DNA from: Cercis canadensis
Taxonomy: Eukaryota; Streptophyta; Magnoliopsida; Fabales; Fabaceae
DNA: 64,000 nucleotides
Direction: 5' to 3'
NCBI GenBank assembly: GCA_003255065.1
Contig: QAOA01001448.1
Span: 948,825-1,012,824, forward strand
Part shown: positions 1-9,660 of the stretch, one piece after another
How the letters are laid out: every line of letters begins with the position of its first letter
Position numbering within the stretch: the stretch's first letter is position 1
Made by a program: the position numbers and the translations under genes
The notes under the pieces: generated by a model
Seen by the model: the letters and a program-made list of their open reading frames with translations, nothing else
Database searches by the model: none
Told to the model about the DNA's origin: nothing

Positions 1-646
1 GTGCGACATGTAGTCTTTATATTGTCTGATAATCCCTTTTGATCCTGCCATTGAGTTAAGAGAGTCTACGAAGCTGTTCTATGCCCTGTACGACAATTGT
101 TAAGAACTTCGTCCGCTACACGTCTTCATGTAAATTCACCTGTTAAAAAGTGTTTATCCAATGCCTCTTAATTCTGGCAAATAATAATAGCGATGATTAA
201 GAAAAACCATGTAAACTTAATGAAACAGTTATAGTTAGTGCCAAGTAGCAGCTGAATCTATTATGCCTAATTCCCTTTCTGACCGAATTTTTCAAATTTT
301 TTTTTTTTTTTGCCGTTTCTGTTTTTACCTGAACGCTCGGCATCCCTTAGTGAATAATGACCTTCTGATTCGATTTTCAATTTTAAAATTTAACTTAGAA
401 GCGTTGCTAGGGGGCCGTGACAAAATTTGGATGAAGTCTAGAAATTAAATGCGCTTTTTATCTAATAGTTAAAAGGCTGATGCATACAGTCTCTGGCTCT
501 CAGCGTTATTTTGGTAAAAGTCTGAGGCATAAGATTTTCGTTTTGGACTTATCCTCGGGTAGAGAACGAAGTAATGCCCAGTTTCTATGTTGATAAAATT
601 CCTTATATATGGTTAGGTTTGTCAATACTCAAATGTAATATTAGCG
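1..646. other. Intergenic, nothing recognised
   Basis: AT-rich sequence with no convincing coding exon. The longest plus-strand frame (263-448) reads through a poly-T tract and has no protein-like composition. It could be a 3' flank of a gene outside the window. Confidence 0.4.
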
Positions 647-656
647 TCATTACGTG

Positions 657-1875
657 GAGTCATTCTTTTGAATAATGTAGATTTGTACAATATTTACACA
701 TTTATCGCACATTTGAAACAATTTTTTTAACTACGGCATTTTTTTGTTTTGTTGAGTGTCGCATTTTGGACTGCAATTAGAGTGTCAAATTTTTGTTGGT
801 ACTCATGTGGAGTACTGCATTTTTGGAAATGTTTTTTTTTATTATTATTATTTATAAAGAGTGTCCTATTTTTACTAAGTGGGAGTCGAATTTTGGGGTT
901 AGAAAACATGTAGAGTGTGGCAGTGCGGCACTCCACATGTTCTCCAAGCCAAAATTCGACCCCCCATGTGCTATTTGTGAACTCAATTCGACTCCAAGTG
1001 CTAGATGGCGCACGGTCAAGGGTTGAATGGCAGTGGCTCGGTTCCATGAATTGCAGTCCCATTTTCCTCATAAAACAAAATTATTCCTCTCAATAATCAA
1101 AAGAAAGGGCAATAGCAAACAAGAAAGTTATTTCCTCTATTTTTATCAGAAAAATGTTTTTTAATTAATACTTTGATTGTCCTTCAAAAAAAATTTGAGT
1201 GTTGAATTGTTCACTCTTGTTTTATTGTCTCTATTTTTTTTCCTCAACAATTTATGATTAAAAAAAAGAAAAAAGCCAATTAGCTACCTACAATGAGATC
1301 AATCATAGAATTAAAATTAAAATTGGTTAATGCGATAACTAATCTAATTGCTTTCCAAGAATAATTGAAAGGTATGATTTATAAAATTCTGTGAAAAAGA
1401 ATTAGACACCGTACTTTTATCAGTAGAATAGTTTTCTTTTTTTTTCGAAGTGAAGACAAGTAGTAATTTAAATTTGCTTACTCATGTAATAAAGAAGGAA
1501 GGTAAGTTGATATGAAAAGGAAATCGAACAGAGGGGGAACTATGTTCAAATTTATTCCAATCAACCAGATAATGAGCTGAGCTGGTAGCACATGGGGAGT
1601 CGAATTTAGGGTCATATGTTCTCCAACCCTAAAATTTGACTCCCATTTTGTAAAAATGCGACACTCTTCATAAAATGTTATAAAAAAAAAATATTTCAAA
1701 AAATGCAGCACTCTACATGAGCTCTAATAGAAATTCGACACTTTACTTGCAGTTCAAAATGCGATGCTCAACAGAAAAAATAAAAATAAAAATTGTTGTA
1801 ATTAAGGAAATTGTTTCAAATGTATGGTAAATGTGTAAATATTTTACAAATTTGCATTATTCAGAAGAATGACTC
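657..1875. mobile_element. Non-autonomous Mutator-like element with about 300-bp inverted repeats
   Basis: The ends are long inverted repeats, roughly 657-970 and 1590-1875, both starting GAGTCATTC and continuing with the same ordered blocks on opposite strands. The element is flanked by a perfect 10-bp direct repeat, TCATTACGTG, at 647-656 and 1876-1885. Mutator-like elements typically make target duplications of about 9 bp and often have long TIRs, so this class fits best. The left arm also contains its own hairpin (about 884-960), so the structure is a foldback within a foldback. No transposase is visible inside; the centre is AT-rich. Short open frames here (727-1071, 793-1026, 1478-1711) arise from the repeat arms and are not genes. 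Confidence 0.8.
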
Positions 1876-2126
1876 TCATTACGTGTGTAATGTAGATCTA
1901 TCTTAGATGAATGAGGCATTCCTTTACCGTGATGAGGTCTCCAATTTTTTTCGGTTTGGTGGAGACTGGAGAGGAGGGAGCAATATGCATACATAATCCC
2001 GGATCGGGATTGGGATTCGGGATGATGTGATGGACATAATAGTCTTTTGGACACCCATTTTTACGCTAGGATGTAGGAAAGGAAAGGACGATGGGGGCAA
2101 TATTGTCATTCCGAAATTGAAGTGTC

Positions 2127-2160
2127 CTATATAAGGGGATTTTCGGAGTTAGGGTTTTAG
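2127..2160 (+). promoter_or_regulatory. TATA box plus telo-box
   Basis: A CTATATAAG TATA box at 2127-2135 is followed about 15 bp downstream by TTAGGGTTTTAG, which contains a telo-box (AAACCCTA on the other strand). In plants this pairing is common at promoters of ribosomal-protein and small nucleolar RNA genes. No such product was identified downstream, so this is a promoter-like signal without an assigned gene. Confidence 0.4.
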
Positions 2161-2700
2161 ACGGGAAAGCGTCTCGTTGGATGCAGACGACGACGATCCA
2201 TTCTCCTATTTCCTCTCGTCCTTGTTCTTGTTCTGGGTAACTGTATTCAATCTTTTTCCGTCTTACTTTTAAAATGAATCTCTCGATCCGCATCTTTGTT
2301 TTGAAGAAAGAAAATCGCACATAGTTCTTCTTGGGAAACTGGTTTTTCACCAAATGATTCTCAAGATTTTATGTGTGCGTATAGCAACTATAAAATCCTT
2401 TCTGCTTGAGCCTTCTTCTGCTTCATCCATGGAGATGTGCTCCAATGTAATTGGCTTACACTTTATTACTCTTCAAATCTCAAGTAGTTTATAGGTGAAT
2501 TTGTAGTTCCTTGGCACCGTTCTACCTGAGTTCATGGCGTTGCCTTGGTAAGGGGAGGAGTGTAGACTAGCAGCACTAGTTGCAGCTCGGTAACCACTTC
2601 CTTGGAATTCTTCTGTGTTCTCAAACTTGTGAAGAAATTGAACCTAGAGTGACTTAAAAATGAAATGGAATTAGAAAATCGTCTCGCTCAGTCTTTGCAA
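2161..2700 (+). other. Possible unassigned transcript below the 2.13-kb promoter
   Basis: An ATG at 2181 opens a short Thr/Ser-rich frame that reaches TAA at about 2238, overlapping a GGGTAACT that could be a splice donor. Around 2520-2610 the sequence is more GC-rich than its surroundings and can form local stems (for example AGTG with CACT near 2550-2570). I could not find C/D boxes or a clear H/ACA pattern, and no protein family is recognised. Confidence 0.2.
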
Positions 2701-4284
2701 CGGCTGGGGAGGCAGTCGTAGAAGCGAAGCCTATCGCCACGCCGACCATCAAATACATAATTAATAGAGAAATAAATTTTATCAGATAAAAAAAAATAGA
2801 GAAATGTATTTTAACTTTTAACAGTGTTTGACTGTTTTTCTCTTCTGTTTCTGGAAATTAGAAAACCGCTCATATTCTTAAATTTTTTTCTTGACAAAGG
2901 AGAAACAGAAGCTAGTATCTCTATTTACCAAAAAGAAAGAAAGAAACTATAATCTCTGCAAGTCTGCTAACTTGAATTTGATGAAGCTAAGCCCATATAT
3001 TTTGGGCTTTTTTGGTTGAAAAGTGATTTGAGAATTACGTAGCATGGATACTATTCTTTAGGGCGCCTTTTGATGGGACCGATCCTTTGAGCCCAACAAA
3101 GAAAAGGAGAACACATGGTCATCGGCATAAAAATGATTATTTACAAATCATCTTTTCAAGTAAAGTCATTTTATTTGTATTTAATACATATTATTCTAAG
3201 CAGTAAGCACAATGTTTGGGCCTGATTTAAATAACTCCTTCATTATTATTTTTTGGGTAATAATTCTTTCAGATTATTATTTCAAAGAAGAATCTTTTTG
3301 GTACCTTTTCAGCTAAAAAAAAAAATCTCTTTGGTACTCATAATAAGTATTTGACCTAAATATCCAAGGCTTTCATATTTTCGAAAGAAAATGTTATTTT
3401 TCATCTTGTATATAGAATCTGAGTCCTACCCTCTTAAAACATATGTGTTGAGTGATATAGGTAGGTACTTAATTAGACTTTTATACTCAGAAAAGTGTCA
3501 ATTAGTTGTTTAAAAAAATTATACTCAATTGTTTACCAAATAAAAATTATATCTAATTATCTACAATCTTTTATACCCATACAATAAGTGGGCCTTCCAT
3601 CATATAATGAAACAAATTTGCTTGGGTAATCATGTCCAATTCTTACCATCTTTATGTTTGTGCGATGGAGTAGTTGGTGGCTTCAATTAGACTAATATTA
3701 TCCAAAGAAGTGTCACACTTATAATTTTAATTTATATAACTAATTAACTATAATTATATAGGTGACTTTGTCAAGTTTAATATGAAATTCCTTAATTAGA
3801 GTCACCTAAATTTAAAAATTGAGTCATCCATGTAATTATGTATATTTTGAAAGTATGCATGCCGCATTGCTCTATAGACTTGTGCTAGCGATGACAGACA
3901 GGTTCTTGGTTAATATTATATTTCATCGTAGTAGCAATTTTTTTATTGAATAGTTCTATTCATTTCTTTTAAAAAGTTATTGTGGGGTATTATTTTGTAA
4001 TGATCATGACTTCTTCGACTAAAAAAAAATTTCAACATAATTACGAGCATAATTTCTAATTACTCAAACTATCAATACCACCAATAGCTATGAAAATGGA
4101 AAACGTTACTTACTCAATAAAATTGTGCCATGTGTCGTTCTCAGTTATTGTTTCTCAGCAACTTGTGACACCAAAGTTGTTCATTGACTAATATTATATT
4201 TCATCATAGTAAATTTTTTTTATTAAGTAGTTATGTTATTTTAATCATGAAAACCATTCATATTGAGTGAAGTTTGCAGGCATT
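2701..4284. other. AT-rich intergenic stretch
   Basis: No gene was found. An imperfect direct repeat of about 60 bp around AATATTATATTTCATC occurs near 3902-3960 and again near 4179-4240, but it lacks LTR or TIR signatures. Confidence 0.4.
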
Positions 4285-4619
4285 TTGATTTGAATATTGT
4301 ATTTTAATAACTTATTTATCTCATTATTGTATTTACTTTAATATTAAAGTTTTTTCTTTTAAAAAAAAATAAATGTCAACTGGTGAGACCCATCTGACAC
4401 ACCCTAACCATGTAGTGTATCCTTTGAGAACAAGTCACATGATATGTGACGTGTTTGGTGAGCCCTACCTTACAAAAAAGAATATGTGATTTTGCATATG
4501 GAGCTCACTAGACACACAATATGTCATGTGACGTGTCCTATAGTTGCTAATATTTGTTTTTTTTTTTAAATATATAATATTAAAATAAATAAATTGTTAA
4601 AATATAATATTCAAGTCAA
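4285..4619. mobile_element. Inverted-repeat MITE (TTGACTTGAATATT tips)
   Basis: The outer arms are inverted repeats of about 45 bp with tips TTGATTTGAATATT (left) and TTGACTTGAATATT (right, reverse complement). The middle has smaller inverted motifs around CACATGATATGTGACGTG and ATGTCATGTGACGTG. The same tip and similar internal TTTGGTGAG motifs are found at 36724-37266, so these are two members of one family. No clear target duplication was found, so the superfamily is undecided. Confidence 0.5.
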
Positions 4620-5469
4620 AGGTACGAAATTTGCATGATGGAACATGTAGTTTATCTTCAAGGGCACAAAAAAGAACATATTCTCCATCTTAACTCCAAC
4701 AAGTTGACATTAGACTAAAACCTCATTTTCGTTTCTCACTATATTGGGCGCTATCAATTTCCTCCCTCACTGCAATAATTCTTTAATCAAGTCCTTCACT
4801 TATGAATTTCACTTTAATAAAATCCATACATCTAACTTCTGCTAATTTCATTGATAAAAATGTTGATGTGGCTGTTAAAGAGTGATGTAGCACTGTTAAA
4901 TGCTACGCTGGACATTCAAGGGGACACACCACTTAGGTGCTCCCCAAAACGACGTCATTTTCGGTCTTAAGAGAAGCAACTCTTCTCGCTTCGCTTCTTC
5001 CCTTTCTTTTTCTCCATCTCTTCTTCTCTCTCTCTTTCTCTTCTTCTCTCACGGTGCTTGTTTGATTTTGCGTGGGAACAGAGTTTCCGATTGAACAAGC
5101 ATTTTCGATTACCTGCAAAGAAAGAGGATTGGATAGTGAAAACTAGAAGCGAGAAAAATGCAACAGCACACAGCAGATACAGAATCGTTGGTCACCTGTT
5201 GCTGTTGAGAGATGAAAAATTGTGTTGTCTCATTGGGGAAGTTTCCAAACGCAGCGAGAGGAGGAAGAAGAAGGAATAATAGTAGCAGGCCATGAAAAAA
5301 AAATAGTGTTGTCATGAAAATACTAGATTACTCCTCCACTAAATATAAATACCCAATGTGTCCCGTTGGAATACCGACATTGACAAGTAATTCGAAGAAC
5401 AAGTTGTATGCTCACTCAGTACTCACCAAACCATGAGAACTAGAATAGAAGGAAGTCTCTTACAAAGTC

Positions 5470-5996
5470 TTGAATTTCTCTTTTGCCTTCAATGGGAAGG
5501 AAGTCTCTTACGAATGTGGACCCTTAAACCATTCAATTGTTACAAGAGTAATGCTTAATCCATCAGGTCTTGCACAACGTTTCATATGGTCAGATAGGAC
5601 ACAAAGTTGGGAGACTTATGTTGCTGGGCCCACGGACTCGTGTGAATATTATGCCATGTGTGGTGCAAATTCTAGCTGCAATGTTAACAACTCTCCATTG
5701 TGTGAATGCTTGCAAGGTTTCATACCCAAAATTTAAAGCAAAATGGAATTCTTATGATTGGTCTGATGGGTGTGTTCAGAAAATAAATCTGAATTGTCAT
5801 AATGGAAATGAAATTGCCAGACACGTTTTCCTTATGGTTTGACGAGAACATGAGCCTTGAGGAATGTGAGTCAATATGTTTGAAAAATTGTTCTTGCACG
5901 ACATATGCAAATTTAGATATCAAAGGCAGTGGCAGTGGTTGCTTGCTTCGGTTTGGTAACATTGTGGACTTTAGAAAATGCGCATCCGGCATATCC
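5470..5996 (+). pseudogene. Captured fragment of a G-type lectin S-receptor-like kinase
   Basis: Translation gives the S-locus glycoprotein region, with motifs such as FNGKEVSYECGP, QRFIWSDRTQSWE and CEYYAMCGANSSC. This is followed by an EGF-like cysteine cluster (CECLQGFIPK) and a PAN/apple-like segment (SLEECESICLKNCSCTTYAN). These lie in the family's normal order, between the lectin domain and the transmembrane segment. At least two frame changes break it, just after GFIPK (about 5733) and near 5805, and the kinase and lectin parts are absent. It sits inside the 4713-6565 Pack-MULE, so it is a captured piece of a single large exon and not a resident gene. Confidence 0.85.
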
Positions 5997-6220
5997 TAAG
6001 TTCACTTTCCACTGAATTTTCTCGGGAAAATTCTGCATTTGCGAATACCCTGATCGATTGGAAGGAAACCCTGGAAGCCCATGTGTTCAAAGCTGACATT
6101 CCAGGGCTGAGGAAGGAGGAAGTGAAAGTTGAGGTTGAAGATGACAAAATGCTTCAAATAAGCGGAGAGAGGAACCTTGAGAAAGAAGACAAAAATGACA
6201 AATGGCATCAAAAAATATAA
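5997..6220 (+). pseudogene. Captured fragment of a class I small heat-shock protein (HSP20)
   Basis: The frame reads the class I cytosolic sHSP signature: [32 protein letters not shown] and LQISGERN, then KNDKWH, after which the sequence leaves the family. It covers the end of the N-terminal arm and the first half of the alpha-crystallin domain. The natural start and the second half of the domain, including the terminal V/I-x-I tail, are missing. The fragment follows directly on the receptor-kinase piece in the same orientation, so a chimeric transcript across the junction (about 5990) is conceivable. It is too short to be a working chaperone. Confidence 0.85.
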
Positions 6221-6229
6221 TTCAACCTG

Positions 6230-6296
6230 GGCTCACCGTCTCTAATTTGACGGCCACTGCCTTTTGCACCTCGAAGGTCTCGCCGTCGGAGCTCAT
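6230..6296 (-). pseudogene. Captured fragment of a SKP1-like gene
   Basis: Read on the minus strand from the ATG at 6296, the frame gives MSSDGETFEVQKAVAVKLET. This matches the N-terminal signature of SKP1/ASK proteins (LKSSDGETFEVEEAVALES as usually seen), the SCF ubiquitin-ligase adaptors. Only about 20 codons remain. The piece lies just inside the right TIR of the Pack-MULE, in the opposite orientation to the other two captured fragments. The match is short but specific. Confidence 0.6.
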
Positions 6297-6759
6297 TAGA
6301 GTGAAAAAGAGAGAGAGAAGAAGAGAGGGAGAGAGACAGAGTAAAAGAAAGGGAAGAAGCGGATGTCCAGCATGACATTTAATAGTGTCACATCACTCTT
6401 TAACAGTCAAATCAGCATTTCCATCAATGAAGTTAGTAGAAATTAGACGGAGGGATTTTATTAAAGCGAAATTCATAAGTGAAGGACTTGATTAAATAAT
6501 TATTGCAGTGAGGGACGAAATTGATAGCGCCCAATATAGTGAGGGACGAAAATTAGGTTTTAGTCTTGACATTAATTAGCATGTTGATACTTGGTAGACT
6601 TAACAGAGTCCTACTTCCATACTTTAGGACACAAATAAGTAACGTGGTAGTGGAAATTATTTCAGTTCGTGTACGTATCCTCTACTCATGAGTCCATGAC
6701 AGAAAACTTCTTTCATATTGCTCAAATTTGTAAACGTATGAATTTGTATACAAACTACA

Positions 6760-7460
6760 GGCTAATGTACTTAAATAATACACTTTGATAAACTATTTAT
6801 ACAAATGGGACAGTTTCTAAACTATTTACCTAAAAAAGACACTTTTATTTTATTCATTTTTTAAAAACGTATCTAACAGAGATATAAAAAAAGTATGACA
6901 GTGAACACGCTTTAAGGGCTAAAGCGTGTTCCTTTGAAACACGCTTTAGAAGGCTAAAACATGTTCAATAAAGTGTGTTTCAAAGGAACATGTTTTAGCC
7001 CCTAAAGCATGTCCCTCTCTTTTTTAAAATTAGATGAAGGAAATGGAGATGAGGAGAAATGGTCCTAATGCATGTCTCAGTGTACTTGGTTGCAATATTT
7101 GTCTTCCCATTTGTTCATGTGAGCTGTGCGAGAAATTCAAAAGAAGTGTTCCATTTATTGGATGGAGGATATTCAAAAGAACACAAAGTCTTTATGTGCA
7201 GCTTGTCTCCATATCCAAACATGAGAGTCTACCTAGCTAAAGCGTGTTTTTAAAAATGGGGTTTTTAAAAAAGAAAGGGACATGCTTTAGCCCCTAAAGC
7301 GTGTTCACTGTCAAACTTTTTTTTTTTTTTATTTCTCTTGGATACGTTTTTTGAAAAATTAATAAAATATTCAAAAGTATCAATTTTAAGTAAATAGTTT
7401 AAAAATTGTCTCATTTGTGTAAATAATTTGTCAAAATGTTATTATTTAGGTAGATTAGCC
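6760..7460. mobile_element. Non-autonomous Mutator-like element, 701 bp
   Basis: Inverted repeats of about 165 bp (6760-6925 and 7295-7460) start GGCTAATGTACTTAAATAAT and GGGCTAATCTACCTAAATAA. They are flanked by a perfect 9-bp duplication, CAAACTACA, at 6751-6759 and 7461-7469. Inside, the motif AAAGCGTGTT and its complement recur many times, giving nested hairpins (for example 6905-7010). The non-repetitive core (about 7034-7250) holds a 60-codon frame with a hydrophobic stretch, VYLVAIFVFPFVHVSCA, that looks like a signal peptide. It may be another captured fragment, but I do not recognise the source. Confidence 0.8.
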
Positions 7461-9476
7461 CAAACTACAATTCTGATATCATTTTTACAATATGTACATG
7501 GCTTAAATGTAGTTTTGGTCCCCCTATTTTACCTGAATGAATGATTTGGTCCCCCATTTTGAAAACCACAAAATGATCCCTACTGTTTACTCTGACGTTG
7601 CACTTTTAGTCCAGGATGCTAACGCCGTCTAAAAATTGACAGTGAAGTTGAGTGGCATCCACGTGGATGCCATCTGTGGAAAATTTGTCCTTAAAGCATT
7701 TCATTGACCTATAGAATTGAACGAAGACACAGGCACACTGAACATTTCAAGCAAGTACGAGGCTTTTTCTTCTGCCTAAGAAACAGTCCCGCTTAGCGAT
7801 TTCATCAATCGGCCCGTTTCCTATCATCAATCTCGGGCAAGCCTTTCGTATCAATTTCCCCACTCTCTTGCTCCATTGCTTGCCAGCTTCTGATCAATGA
7901 AAGATCCTTTGAATATTGAGTCCCTCGCAGCTTCTCTCACTCATCCACTCATTCTGAGTCTCTTCAAGATTTTCTCTCTCCTTACTCTTACTTTGAAATC
8001 CCATAATTCAATGGCTACTGCAGCGTCGACCTCAACGAACTCTACCGCCATGTCCACCTTTACCTCAACTTCGTCAACCACACTGCTGCCGTCTCCTTAC
8101 CCTCTCTCCTTCCAGATCCTCCAACCACATTTCCTTCACAATGGCGCCCAACCACATTGGTCACGACACCTTCGATGGCCACAACCTCTCCTGGACCCAC
8201 CACGTGGAGACGATGTAGGAATCGTTGGAAGAGAAGCGAAGCTTCACTTTCCGGCTTCTTGTTCTTACCATTATACTCTCTAATAAAAGCTAAGCAAACT
8301 GAGGTTTGGAAAACCTGAAAATTCACGCAGATTTTCTTCTTTCCCATGGCATAAGCCATTAAATTAGAGTCACTGAAATCCAACTCCTTTATCCTAATCG
8401 CTCTTGATTCCCATTCTAGCTGATATCCACCCTTAGTTGGCCTTGATTAACGAACATGAATCCTGAAAGACCAAAAACAAAGTGCAGGTAGCTCATGAGT
8501 ATGAACAGAGACTTACCCATTTGAATTTGAGAAGTGGGCTTTAAAGGTAGCACCTTAAGGAAAAGGAAATTTTGAAACTTTATTCAATGGCGAGAATCAG
8601 AGAAAGCAGAGGACGGCTTGTTAGATACGCCATCGTGTTCCTCTTCACCCTGAATTCGTGCTAGAATGCAGAAACTAGAGAACCCACCGAAAGTGGGGAA
8701 TCCGATGCCCGAAAGAGAAGTTTGATGACGGATTGTTGGTGTAAGATAGTGGTGGCAATGATTGGTGACGGTGGTTGTGACGATTGATGGGTCGTCGGTC
8801 CAAGCACGAATGAAAGGGGTGTTACTGGACTGAAGGGATCCCTTCTGAGAAAGATATTGGCTTTGGCCTCCGAACAACAGCTAAAGCGGTGGTGGCATCT
8901 GAGATGGTGTCAGCAACAGCGAATTGAAGCGAAATCCTCTGCCGCCGCCACCACCACCGCCATTGTTACCAGCATTCCAAACTATCATTCTGTGCAAACG
9001 ACCATGTTGTTCTTCTTGGCCCTCAGCAACAACTCTAAAATATGTATGTTTAAGTTTGAGAATTCTTGTTGCTTTGTGGCATTCGGCAGTGATGGCTTAT
9101 ACGACACACACATTACACATTGGAGAAGTTTTCAATCTCTAAGAACAATGCCTCGACTTTAACGTGTATAAGGTGGGTGAGGAGAGTAAAGGAAAGAAAG
9201 AGGCAAAGGAAAAAGAGAGAAAGTGTGTATAAGGTGGGTGGGGAAAAAAACGATCAAGAACTTGGGACTATGTACATCTAAACGCGGTTTTTGCGATAAA
9301 CTTGTGAGGTCTTAAGTCAATATAGTAAATTAAAAAAAAAAAAGATTTAATCCTTTTAAATAATATATTTTTGGTGCTGGAGAGAAAACGCGGTAAAGCA
9401 TATTTTTATTTATAATTGTTTGGGACAGGCATTGTTCACTCGTCAGCCATGACCCATGAGCAGTACTCTTTTTCTT
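7461..9476. other. Gene-poor spacer with decayed repeat sequence
   Basis: From about 7500 the sequence TTTTGGTCCCC followed by TTTGGTCCCCC and CACAAAATGATCCC resembles transposon-end sequence, and a perfect 20-bp palindrome (TGGCATCCAC then GTGGATGCCA) lies at 7653-7672, but no matching right end was found. Frames at 7897-8283, 8584-8877 and 8857-9162 are Ser/Thr- or low-complexity-rich and match nothing I know. GTGTATAAGGTGGGTG is directly repeated near 9164 and 9225. Confidence 0.35.
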
Positions 9477-9484
9477 TATAAATA
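9477..9484 (+). promoter_or_regulatory. TATA box of the first epoxide hydrolase gene
   Basis: TATAAATA lies about 180 bp upstream of the start codon at 9661, which implies a transcription start near 9510 and a 5' leader of about 150 nt. Confidence 0.5.
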
Positions 9485-9660
9485 AAAATAATTCACTCTC
9501 CCATCACCACAACTAAGCAATAAGCAGACAAGCAAGTTGCCACCCCCACTCTTGCCTTGTCTCTCACCCTTTTACATTTTAAATTACTCCATTTCTCATC
9601 TCCTCCATTCATTGCCTCTCTCTGTTGAAGAAAGCAGAAAAAGTTTTCCAAGAGAGAATA

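Larger units (their letters stand above)
4713..6565. mobile_element. Pack-MULE carrying pieces of three host genes
   Basis: The terminal inverted repeats (about 4713-4917 and 6361-6565, 205 bp) start GACTAAAACC and align along their whole length. A perfect 9-bp duplication, TTGACATTA, lies at 4704-4712 and 6566-6574. Inside the TIRs, a pyrimidine-rich subterminal block is also inverted-repeated (about 4998-5045 and 6300-6360), with roughly 70 bp of extra sequence in the left arm. The interior holds fragments of a G-type lectin S-receptor kinase (plus), a class I small heat-shock protein (plus) and a SKP1-like protein (minus), and no transposase. That is the definition of a Pack-MULE: a non-autonomous Mutator-like element that has captured gene fragments. 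The arms are still well matched, so insertion may be fairly recent. Confidence 0.88.

Noticed and set aside
727..1071. Coding frames on both strands at 0.7-1.1 kb and 1.5-1.7 kb
   Set aside because: They are products of the inverted repeat arms of the 657-1875 element; the same sequence is read on opposite strands.
3902..4240. Imperfect direct repeat as a solo-LTR pair
   Set aside because: The copies are only about 60 bp and 277 bp apart, with no TG/CA ends, primer-binding site or target duplication.
5720..5992. Minus-strand frame in the receptor-kinase fragment
   Set aside because: The plus strand gives the cysteine-rich SLG/PAN pattern; the minus frame has no family resemblance.
5978..6220. 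Functional small heat-shock protein
   Set aside because: It lacks the family start, half of the alpha-crystallin domain and the C-terminal tail, and lies inside a transposon that captured it.
7500..9330. A second large Pack-MULE starting near 7.5 kb
   Set aside because: The left side looks like a transposon end, but no matching right end or target duplication was found on reading to 9.5 kb.
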